Origin: an uncultured Prevotella sp.
GTDB taxonomy: Bacteria; Bacteroidota; Bacteroidia; Bacteroidales; Bacteroidaceae
Direction of reading: 5' to 3'
NCBI GenBank assembly: GCA_934219025.1
Contig: CAKQDG010000062.1
Location: 1 to 13,232, forward strand
Length of the DNA: 13,232 nt
The stretch's first letter is position 1. Each line of letters starts with the position of its first letter. Below the pieces are notes generated by a model, which worked only from the letters and a program-made list of their open reading frames with translations, was not told the DNA's origin and did no database searches. Shown here one piece after another: positions 7,911-13,232 of this stretch. A program made the translations under genes and the position numbers.

Positions 7911-9137
7911 TTATTTTGTCAAAGCCTCTGCTTCCTTTGTCTTTTCATCATCAGCACCAAGAGTACGATACAGACATGAGTAGAGAGAGTAAGCCCAGTT
8001 AGCCTTAAACTCCATTTTCTTGTCCATATCCTTAGCCTTGTTCAGATAATCAATTGCCTCGTTATATACACCGATAATAACCTTTTCGGCAGCAGCAGGA
8101 ATACGTCCCTTTGTCTTTGCAGAGATTTGTTCAGCCTTTTCCTGAGCAAGGAACATATAGCAGTTTCCGATAGAAGCGACAACAGGCACGTTGTCTGGCA
8201 TAATTTCAGCAGCCTTCTTCAGGTCCTCGATAGCCTCCTGCCATTTGTGGTCATTCATATACGCCTGTCCTCTCATTGCAACAGCTGCAAAGTTCTTTGG
8301 ATTCTGTGCAAGAGCCTTGTCCACTACAGCATTGAAGTCAGCCTTGCGTCCCTGAGAGAGATAAAGAGAAGTCAAAGTGCTGAAAACAACCTGATTGTCA
8401 GGATACTGTGCAAAGATCTTCTCCACCTTACTAGTTACTGCAACCGAATCCTCGTGAGTCTTCATAGTATTCTGCAGAGCATTCAGTTTAACAGTCATCG
8501 CATCCTTTGCATAAGTTGTATCAGCAAGGGCCAAGTCGGCATACTTGTCAGCCTTTTTGTACTCCTGTGCGAAGAATGCAGAAAGAGAAGCGAAATAAGC
8601 GATCTGCGATGCATACTGGTCTGGCTGTCCAGCCTGGAACATTGGAGCAACACTTGTATCCACATACGCTCCGAAAGCCTTTGCAGCATTGTGATAATCC
8701 TTTGCATCATAGAAAAGCTGACCGGCATTGATCAAGTCGTTGCGCACGCTCATAAGCCTTGCAGCATTACTCTTGGCAAACTTAGGCTTTACTTTACCCT
8801 TTGCGTTAGGCATATTGTCATACTTGTCGCAATCAAGTGCAGCCTTGATAGCAGCCTCGGCAGCAGAGTACATACCTTTCTGGTCAAACTTCTTGTCCTC
8901 GTGTTTCACCTCGTTAGAGATTTTGGTCTCAGCCTCTTTGTTATATTTGGCAAGGGCAAGATCCACAACTTTGTTGTAAGCCTTAGCCTTATCCTCGTTA
9001 GACAAGTTAGCCTCTCCCTGCTTGATAAGTTCGAGAGCATCCTTGTACTTTTCGGCACTCAGGATAGTTTTGATATCCTGAGCCTGCATTGCAGCGCTAC
9101 TGAGCACTGCGAATGCGAAAACCATAAGTTTTTTCAT
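7911..9137 (-). CDS. Exported TPR-like protein encoded directly downstream of gyrA
   Basis: This 408-residue protein begins with a clear signal peptide (MKKLMVFAFAVLSSAAMQAQ; probable cleavage near AMQAQ, residues 16-20) and is predicted to be periplasmic. The mature part is Ala/Lys-rich and almost entirely helical. TPR-like units are best seen from residue 240 onward (VVFSTLTSLYLSQGRKADFNAVVDKAL, AAVAMRGQAYMNDHKWQEAIEDLKKA and VPVVASIGNCYMFLAQ). No enzyme motif is visible. The gene starts 26 nt after the gyrA stop with no terminator between them, so it is probably co-transcribed with gyrA. I recall the same order, gyrA followed by a TPR protein, from other Bacteroidales; this is recollection and was not checked. 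The gene at 6633-7826 is its diverged paralogue. A general role as a helical-repeat scaffold in the envelope is inferred; the actual partner is unknown. Confidence 0.92.
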   Translation of the reverse strand: MKKLMVFAFAVLSSAAMQAQDIKTILSAEKYKDALELIKQGEANLSNEDKAKAYNKVVDLALAKYNKEAETKISNEVKHEDKKFDQKGMYSAAEAAIKAALDCDKYDNMPNAKGKVKPKFAKSNAARLMSVRNDLINAGQLFYDAKDYHNAAKAFGAYVDTSVAPMFQAGQPDQYASQIAYFASLSAFFAQEYKKADKYADLALADTTYAKDAMTVKLNALQNTMKTHEDSVAVTSKVEKIFAQYPDNQVVFSTLTSLYLSQGRKADFNAVVDKALAQNPKNFAAVAMRGQAYMNDHKWQEAIEDLKKAAEIMPDNVPVVASIGNCYMFLAQEKAEQISAKTKGRIPAAAEKVIIGVYNEAIDYLNKAKDMDKKMEFKANWAYSLYSCLYRTLGADDEKTKEAEALTK

Positions 9138-9163
9138 CTTTATATATTTAAGTTGTTTGATTA

Positions 9164-11773
9164 TTACTCTTCAGTAAAACTGTCAGGATTGTTGTCCGAA
9201 CCCTCGTCAGCAACCGTTTCATCCGTTTCTGTAGAAGCCGTATTGTTCTTCATTATCTCCTCGCTTGTCTTGTCAAAGTCATTGCGGCTCTCCTCCTCGG
9301 CCACAGCCTCGAGATCCGAACTCATCACCTTGCAGACGCTGGCAATCACATCATTTTTCTTTGTCAAGTTAATGAGTCTAACACCTTGTGTAGCACGCCC
9401 CATAACACGACATTCCTTAACAGAAAGTCTAATGACGATACCGCTCTTGTTGATAATCATCAGGTCGTTGTCGTCTGTTACCACCTTGATAGCAACTAGA
9501 CGTCCGGTCTTTTCTGTTATGCCGAGAGTCTTCACGCCCTTTCCGCCACGGTTTGTTACGCGATAGTCTTCCACCATGCTTCTCTTGCCGTAACCATTCT
9601 CGCTAACCACCATAATGGTTTCATTTTCAGGATCATTCACTACAACCATGCCAACGACCTCGTCGTCACCGCCATCAAGTTTCATACCGCGTACACCGGT
9701 AGACACACGTCCCATAGAGCGCACAGTACTCTCGTTGAATCTCACGGCACGACCATTCTTGTTGGCCAGAACAAGCTCGTTGTGCCCGTTGGTCAGTCTT
9801 ACGCCAACGACCTCGTCACCTTCCAATATATTTATGGCATTCACACCATTTGCGCGTGGTCGGCTATAAGCCTCCAGCAAGGTCTTCTTGATGATACCGT
9901 TCTTAGTAGCGAACACAACATAATGGCTATTGATGAACTCCTCATCATCCAGAGTCTTCAGTCTGAGGAACGCATTCACGCTGTCGTCGCTCTCGATATT
10001 CAGCAGATTCTGTATAGCCCTGCCCTTGCTGCTCTTGTTACCCTCCGGTATCTCATAACACTTGAGCCAGTAACAACGGCCCTTCTTGGTGAAGAATATC
10101 ATCGTGTTGTGCATTGTTGCAGGGTAGATATATTCCGTGAAGTCCTGTTCACGACTGTGAGCGCCCTTGCTTCCAACTCCACCTCGAGCCTGTTCACGGA
10201 ATTCGCTCAGAGGAGTACGCTTGATATATCCCAAATGACTGATTGTGATAACCACAGGATCATTAGGATAGAAATCCTCCGGATTAAACTCCTCGCTTGA
10301 GTATTTTATTTCCGTGCGTCTTTCGTCTCCGTATTTTTCTTTCACTTCCTGCAGTTCATCCTTCATAACCTTTTTGCAAAGTTCCGGATCATCAAGAATC
10401 TGCTGCAGATAAGCAATTTGTTTTTCCAGTTCCTCGTATTCAGCGTGCAACTGTTCCAGTCGCAGGCCTGTAAGCTGACTGAGTCGCATATCCACGATAG
10501 CCTTCGACTGCAGCTCGTCCAGGTTGAATCTCTGTTCCAAGTTGCGTTGAGCATCCGAAGGTGTTTTCGAAGCGCGTATGATATGAACCACCTCGTCGAT
10601 ATTGTCGCATGCAATGATAAGTCCCTCAAGAATGTGGGCACGCTCCTGTGCCTTTTTCAAGTCAAATTTTGTGCGTCGGATAGTAACGTCATGACGGTGT
10701 TCCACAAAATACTTCACACATTCCTTTAATGTAAGCAAACGAGGACGACCTTTAACCAGTGCGATACAATTCACTGAGAAAGAGCTCTGTAGCGCAGTCA
10801 TCTTAAATAGTTTATTCAAGATAACATTTGCATTGGCATCCTTCTTCACATCTATTACGATGCGCATACCCTGTCTGCCAGACTCATCGTTGGCATTGCT
10901 GATACCATCAAGTTTACCCTCCTTCACCAGGTCGGCAATATACGTAATAAGCTGTGCTTTATTGACGCCATACGGAATTTCTGTAATAACGATTTTATCG
11001 TGAGAATCCCCGCTTTCAATCTCAGCCTTGGCTCTCATCACGATACGTCCCCTACCCGTTTCGTAAGCATCCTTAACCCCCTGGATGCCATAGATATAAG
11101 CTCCAGTAGGGAAATCCGGCGCCTTGATATAGTGCATCAGTCCATCGATGTCGATGTCAGGATTGTCAATATAAGCACAACAGCCGTCGATAACCTCCGA
11201 AAGATTATGCGTAGGAATATTGGTAGCCATACCCACAGCAATACCGTTTCCGCCATTTACGAGCAGATTAGGAATCTTCGTAGGCATAACCGTAGGTTCA
11301 AGCAGCGAATCATCGAAGTTGTTTGTCATGTCCACCGTGTCCTTGTTCAGGTCGTCCATGATATGCTCACCCATCTTCGAGAGTCTACACTCCGTGTAAC
11401 GCATGGCGGCAGCCGAATCGCCGTCCACACTACCGAAGTTACCCTGTCCGTCCACGAGAGTGTATCTCATGTTCCAGTCTTGCGCCATACGCACCAGCGC
11501 TCCATAAACAGAGCTGTCGCCGTGCGGGTGATATTTACCGAGCACTTCACCAACGACGCGGGCACACTTCTTGTATGGTTTGTCACTTGTATTTCCGATA
11601 CCCATCATACCGTAAAGTATGCGTCGGTGTACAGGCTTGAATCCGTCGCGCACATCAGGCAACGCACGCGCCACAATCACCGACATAGAGTAGTCGATGT
11701 ACGAGGACTTCATCTCTTCTTCTATATTAATCTTGAGAATCCTGTCCTGATCAATCGTGTTGTTATTATCCAT
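9164..11773 (-). CDS. gyrA: DNA gyrase subunit A
   Basis: This 869-residue protein is the DNA-cleaving subunit of gyrase, which with GyrB introduces negative supercoils using ATP. The winged-helix/tower breakage-reunion domain spans about residues 10-510. The catalytic tyrosine is Tyr126 in AAMRYTE, offset by four from E. coli Tyr122. The quinolone-determining region reads [10 protein letters not shown] (82-91): Ser87 matches E. coli Ser83, but the position of E. coli Asp87 is Gly91. The C-terminal beta-pinwheel (about 512-815) starts with a GyrA-box variant QARGGVG (528-534) in the canonical place, and a second box-like TNRGGKG occurs at 740-746. Residues 816-869 form an acidic tail with 18 Asp/Glu. 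The GyrA box and long tail argue against ParC, although the canonical box is degenerate. Start ATG and length fit GyrA. It probably has its own promoter at 11858-11889 and is followed by the TPR-like gene in the same transcript. Confidence 0.97.
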   Translation of the reverse strand: MDNNNTIDQDRILKINIEEEMKSSYIDYSMSVIVARALPDVRDGFKPVHRRILYGMMGIGNTSDKPYKKCARVVGEVLGKYHPHGDSSVYGALVRMAQDWNMRYTLVDGQGNFGSVDGDSAAAMRYTECRLSKMGEHIMDDLNKDTVDMTNNFDDSLLEPTVMPTKIPNLLVNGGNGIAVGMATNIPTHNLSEVIDGCCAYIDNPDIDIDGLMHYIKAPDFPTGAYIYGIQGVKDAYETGRGRIVMRAKAEIESGDSHDKIVITEIPYGVNKAQLITYIADLVKEGKLDGISNANDESGRQGMRIVIDVKKDANANVILNKLFKMTALQSSFSVNCIALVKGRPRLLTLKECVKYFVEHRHDVTIRRTKFDLKKAQERAHILEGLIIACDNIDEVVHIIRASKTPSDAQRNLEQRFNLDELQSKAIVDMRLSQLTGLRLEQLHAEYEELEKQIAYLQQILDDPELCKKVMKDELQEVKEKYGDERRTEIKYSSEEFNPEDFYPNDPVVITISHLGYIKRTPLSEFREQARGGVGSKGAHSREQDFTEYIYPATMHNTMIFFTKKGRCYWLKCYEIPEGNKSSKGRAIQNLLNIESDDSVNAFLRLKTLDDEEFINSHYVVFATKNGIIKKTLLEAYSRPRANGVNAINILEGDEVVGVRLTNGHNELVLANKNGRAVRFNESTVRSMGRVSTGVRGMKLDGGDDEVVGMVVVNDPENETIMVVSENGYGKRSMVEDYRVTNRGGKGVKTLGITEKTGRLVAIKVVTDDNDLMIINKSGIVIRLSVKECRVMGRATQGVRLINLTKKNDVIASVCKVMSSDLEAVAEEESRNDFDKTSEEIMKNNTASTETDETVADEGSDNNPDSFTEE

Positions 11774-11812
11774 TGATATGTTAAGTTGTTAATTTTCTCA
11801 AATTTTCAATTT

Positions 11813-11855
11813 AAGGGCATTTTCGGGCGATTTAAGCCCTTTTTCCCAATTTGGG
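11813..11855 (-). promoter_or_regulatory. Inverted repeats in the gyrA leader
   Basis: Just downstream of the predicted gyrA -7 box, the leader contains the palindrome CCCAATTTGGG (11845-11855; two 5-bp arms around one base) and then AAGGGC (11836-11841 on the minus strand) pairing with GCCCTT (11813-11818). A middle GCCC (11825-11828) can pair with the first GGGC as an alternative, giving mutually exclusive short hairpins. The palindrome overlaps the predicted transcription start, which would suit an operator. The symmetry is seen; any regulatory role is inferred. Confidence 0.4.
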
Positions 11856-11857
11856 TG

Positions 11858-11889
11858 CTAAATTACTACAAATATTCGACCACCGCAAA
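11858..11889 (-). promoter_or_regulatory. Candidate gyrA promoter, Bacteroidetes type
   Basis: Read on the minus strand, TTTG (11889-11886) is followed after exactly 20 nt by TAATTTAG (11865-11858), one mismatch from TAnnTTTG. The spacer is within the usual 19-21. Transcription would begin near 11850, giving a leader of about 75 nt. The site lies between the terminator of the HU-like gene and the gyrA start codon, where a promoter is expected. Confidence 0.6.
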
Positions 11890-11900
11890 TTTTTGCTTAT

Positions 11901-11965
11901 AAAAAAACAAAACGTCTGAAATCGAAGAAACTGTCATTAATATGTTTCGTGCGATTCCAGACGTT
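11901..11965 (-). terminator. Intrinsic terminator of the HU-like gene
   Basis: On the minus strand a 14-bp stem pairs AACGTCTGGAATCG (11965-11952) with CGATTTCAGACGTT (11924-11911); the single non-Watson-Crick position is a G-U pair in RNA transcribed from this strand. An inner GAAAC/GTTTC stem extends it. The T-rich run TTGTTTTTTT follows at 11910-11901. It lies about 40 nt after the HU-like stop codon and separates that gene from the gyrA promoter. Confidence 0.85.
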
Positions 11966-12005
11966 ATTTCAGAATTCAATTACTTCAGACGCAAAAGGTT
12001 TAGGC

Positions 12006-12434
12006 TTACTCGCCTTTTTCGGCATCAGTTTTCTTGTAGTCCACCACAGTGGCACGCTGCATGTTTCCGTCAAGTTTTGAGTTGCGGAGCTTTCCGGTAG
12101 CGCGACAGCGCAGGCGCAGTCCCTCAATATTCACCGACTGTTGGAATTCCTCAACACTGCCGGCACCACCAAGTTTGTTCACGATACCAACCGAGAAGAT
12201 AGCGAGGTCAGGCAACTTCACCGTTTTTCCGTCGAGTATAAGTTCCTTGATACACGACACCATGTCGGTAAGAATACCCTTTATGGCACCAGCCGAAAAC
12301 GGAGTGTTATGACTTGCCATGTGTTGAGCAAGTTCCTCAAGTTCCACCATGTGGTCCACCTTCGGACGAGCATACCATTTACCGAAATACTGCGAAGTCT
12401 TCACATTGTTCTTGGTCAAAACATACTTAATCAT
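12006..12434 (-). CDS. HU-like DNA-binding protein (HU-related Bacteroidetes family)
   Basis: This encodes a 142-residue small basic protein of the HU-related family that is common and multi-copy in Bacteroidetes. The opening MIKYVLTKNN, the KWYARP segment, the helix pair around residues 30-66 (VELEELAQHMA, GAIKGILTDMVSCIKELILDGK), and VKLPDLAIFSV (72-82), which corresponds to the GFGTF-like turn in HU, give the fold. Residues 100-132 (about where HU has its DNA-binding arm) read VNIEGLRLRCRATGKL and carry no Arg-Asn-Pro motif. The family is expected to bind DNA as a nucleoid-associated protein, but DNA bending as in HU is not established by this sequence. The frame is open up to 12509, but ATG 12434 gives the family-like N-terminus; the added 25 residues from the upstream ATG (rich in Ile and Val) look like leader sequence. 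It is followed by its own terminator and has no clear promoter match upstream. Confidence 0.85.
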   Translation of the reverse strand: MIKYVLTKNNVKTSQYFGKWYARPKVDHMVELEELAQHMASHNTPFSAGAIKGILTDMVSCIKELILDGKTVKLPDLAIFSVGIVNKLGGAGSVEEFQQSVNIEGLRLRCRATGKLRNSKLDGNMQRATVVDYKKTDAEKGE

Positions 12435-12651
12435 AATAACAAAAATTTTAATGTTAATAAAAACGATATTTATCTCTGTGCCACCCGTCGTTCCGAATGA
12501 CACACGCAATATAATACATACACCCGGACACGTGTCCCGTTAAATACCGCCAAGTACCGATAAAAAGCAAAGAAAGCAACATTTCCCCTTTCACCCCCGT
12601 TTTCCCATTCAGATAAAACAGCACAGTCTTGCAGAACCTGAATATTTTATA
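12435..12651. other. Intergenic region between divergent genes
   Basis: The 245-nt spacer between the HU-like gene and the small membrane protein gene (12435-12679) should hold control signals for both. On the plus strand a good promoter is present near its right end (12629-12659). On the minus strand I find no convincing TAnnTTTG match for the HU-like gene. The notable element is a 12-bp palindrome at 12526-12537. No open reading frame here looks real. Confidence 0.5.
12526..12537. repeat. Perfect 12-bp palindrome with CACGTG core
   Basis: GGACACGTGTCC is a perfect 12-bp inverted repeat located about 92 nt upstream of the HU-like start codon and 92 nt upstream of the plus-strand -33 box. 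It is GC-rich within AT-rich spacer DNA. It could be an operator for a dimeric regulator, but a palindrome this long is expected a few times by chance in 13 kb. Confidence 0.35.
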
Positions 12652-12659
12652 TACTTTTG
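12629..12659 (+). promoter_or_regulatory. Candidate promoter of the small membrane protein gene
   Basis: TTG at 12629-12631 is followed after 20 nt by TACTTTTG at 12652-12659, a perfect match to TAnnTTTG with ideal spacing. Transcription would start near 12665, only about 15 nt before the ATG at 12680. This supports the small gene downstream being real and separately transcribed. Confidence 0.65.
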
Positions 12660-12679
12660 CATGCATAAACAACTTACAG

Positions 12680-12910
12680 ATGAACGCAAAAAACATATAT
12701 ATCAAAAAAGCAAGTGCCATATTGCGGCATTTCAGGAAAGTAAATCCTGCAAAGACCGGCATAACGCTCCTTATAATAGAGGTATTCCTATTATTTATAT
12801 ATAGCACACTGAATTTACAGACCAACATCCCCCTCGTGCTTGCCATAGTTCTATGCATTATGAGCATCATTCTCATTTTCTGCAGTATGAAACACACAGG
12901 AAAATACTGA
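12680..12910 (+). CDS. Small two-helix membrane protein, function unknown
   Basis: This 76-residue protein begins with a basic stretch (KNIYIKKASAILRHFRKVNPAK, about residues 4-25) followed by two hydrophobic helices: about 28-46 (TGITLLIIEVFLLFIYSTL) and about 51-70 (PLVLAIVLCIMSIILIFCSM), with a short polar link between and the tail KHTGKY. The positive charges before helix 1 and after helix 2 suggest both ends lie in the cytoplasm, with a hairpin in the inner membrane. I do not recognise a named family. The ATG at 12680 is preferred over a longer in-frame extension from a TTG at 12629, because that extension would run through the promoter. A well-spaced promoter immediately upstream supports expression. 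It lies 167 nt ahead of rpsA. Confidence 0.65.
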   Translation: MNAKNIYIKKASAILRHFRKVNPAKTGITLLIIEVFLLFIYSTLNLQTNIPLVLAIVLCIMSIILIFCSMKHTGKY

Positions 12911-13002
12911 ATTAGAGGTGTTTTCTTGTTAAATAAATATAAAAACAGCATATTCTGCTTCGTTGTAATGATGTTGGAAAACATAAATCCGGAAAATAGT
13001 AG

Positions 13003-13010
13003 TACCTTTG
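13003..13010 (+). promoter_or_regulatory. Candidate rpsA promoter (-7 element)
   Basis: TACCTTTG at 13003-13010 matches TAnnTTTG exactly. The nearest TTG upstream (12974-12976) is 26 nt away, longer than usual, so the -33 element is unclear. A start near 13016 would give a leader of about 60 nt before rpsA. Confidence 0.5.
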
Positions 13011-13030
13011 CAGCCGATTTATTAATTCAC

Positions 13031-13047
13031 ATAAAGTCTAACTTTAT
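13031..13047 (+). promoter_or_regulatory. Stem-loop in the AT-rich rpsA leader
   Basis: ATAAAG (13031-13036) pairs with CTTTAT (13042-13047) around a 5-nt loop, in an AT-rich leader without a Shine-Dalgarno sequence. Ribosomal protein S1 represses its own translation in E. coli through leader structure; a similar role here is only inferred, and the hairpin is weak. Confidence 0.3.
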
Positions 13048-13077
13048 TAATTTACAACAAAACATTTATTTATTTTT

Positions 13078-13232
13078 ATGGCAGATTTAAAGAACGTACA
13101 GCCGTTGGCAGACTTCAACTGGGACGAGTTTGAGAACGGAACACAGGCCAATGTCAGCAAGGAAGACTTGCAGAAGGCCTACGACGAAACTCTGAACAAG
13201 GTAAGCGAGCATCAGGTTGTTGAAGGTACCGT
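13078..13232 (+). CDS. rpsA: 30S ribosomal protein S1, N-terminal part (cut by window end)
   Basis: The reading frame starts at ATG 13078 and runs open to the window end, giving 51 complete codons. The N-terminus MADLKNVQPLADFNWDEFEN followed by VSKEDLQKAYDETLNKVSEHQVVEGTV matches what I recall of Bacteroidetes S1, where a short acidic N-terminal region precedes the first S1 RNA-binding domain; VVEGTV is the start of that domain. S1 binds mRNA on the small subunit and helps start translation. The leader is AT-rich with no Shine-Dalgarno sequence, as is common in this phylum. Only the first domain edge is visible, so the rest of the protein cannot be assessed. Confidence 0.93.
   Translation, partial: MADLKNVQPLADFNWDEFENGTQANVSKEDLQKAYDETLNKVSEHQVVEGT

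Noticed and set aside
8127..9566. A 479-codon open frame on the plus strand opposite the TPR-like gene and the end of gyrA
   Set aside because: It is antisense to two well-supported genes, its translation is a biased Ser/Leu/Ile-rich sequence with no recognisable domain, and it has no promoter or neighbours on that strand.
11000..11776. A 258-codon open frame on the plus strand opposite the start of gyrA
   Set aside because: It mirrors gyrA codons; the translation is His/Arg/Val-rich with no family resemblance, as is typical for a shadow frame.
12435..12509. N-terminal extension of the HU-like protein from ATG 12509
   Set aside because: The 25 added residues are leader-like and AT-derived, while MIKYVL at 12434 matches the usual family opening.
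12629..12679. TTG start extending the small membrane protein
   Set aside because: The extension would lie inside the -33 to -7 promoter region and before the predicted transcription start.
12454..12984. A 176-codon minus-strand frame covering the small membrane protein gene
   Set aside because: It crosses the plus-strand promoter, the palindrome and the small gene; hydrophobic runs are expected opposite a membrane-helix gene, and it looks like no known protein.
1..13232. Mobile elements, CRISPR arrays, phage or defence systems
   Set aside because: I looked for transposase or integrase motifs, regularly spaced repeats, terminal inverted repeats and composition breaks and found none; the genes are all core or envelope functions.

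Overview
The window looks like a core-genome stretch of a Bacteroidales bacterium, most likely Prevotella or a close relative. The evidence is the protein sequences (a Bacteroidetes-type Tgt, an HU-like protein of the Bacteroidetes HU-related family, and the S1 N-terminus), AT-rich intergenic DNA, weak or absent Shine-Dalgarno sequences, and several promoter-like sites of the Bacteroidetes type (TTG/TTTG, about 20 nt, TAnnTTTG). This assignment comes from recognising sequences, not from a database search.

Left half, plus strand: lon (ATP-dependent protease, 123-2591), tgt (tRNA-guanine transglycosylase, 2631-3758), an LptF/LptG-family lipopolysaccharide-export permease (3866-5080) and a DEAD-box RNA helicase (5143-6477). 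The gaps are 39, 107 and 62 nt and contain no terminator, so this may be one operon or overlapping units. It ends at a strong hairpin terminator (6476-6525) that also works in the opposite direction.

Middle, minus strand, read right to left: gyrA (11773-9164), then a secreted TPR-like protein (9137-7911) only 26 nt downstream, then a second, divergent paralogue of it (7826-6633) behind a terminator-like hairpin. gyrA has a good promoter candidate (11858-11889) and a leader rich in inverted repeats. Upstream of gyrA, also on the minus strand, lies an HU-like DNA-binding protein gene (12434-12006) closed by a large hairpin terminator.

Right edge, plus strand: a 76-residue two-helix membrane protein with its own promoter match (12680-12910), then the start of rpsA, ribosomal protein S1 (from 13078, cut by the window end).

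I see no mobile element, CRISPR array, tRNA, rRNA, phage gene or defence system, and I do not find an undescribed multi-gene system. The points worth a second look are smaller: a Tgt lacking two of the three usual zinc cysteines, a GyrA with a degenerate canonical GyrA-box plus a box-like motif elsewhere, the tandem TPR-like paralogues, a tandem repeat that supplies a possible start codon for the Lpt permease, and symmetric DNA elements in several control regions.
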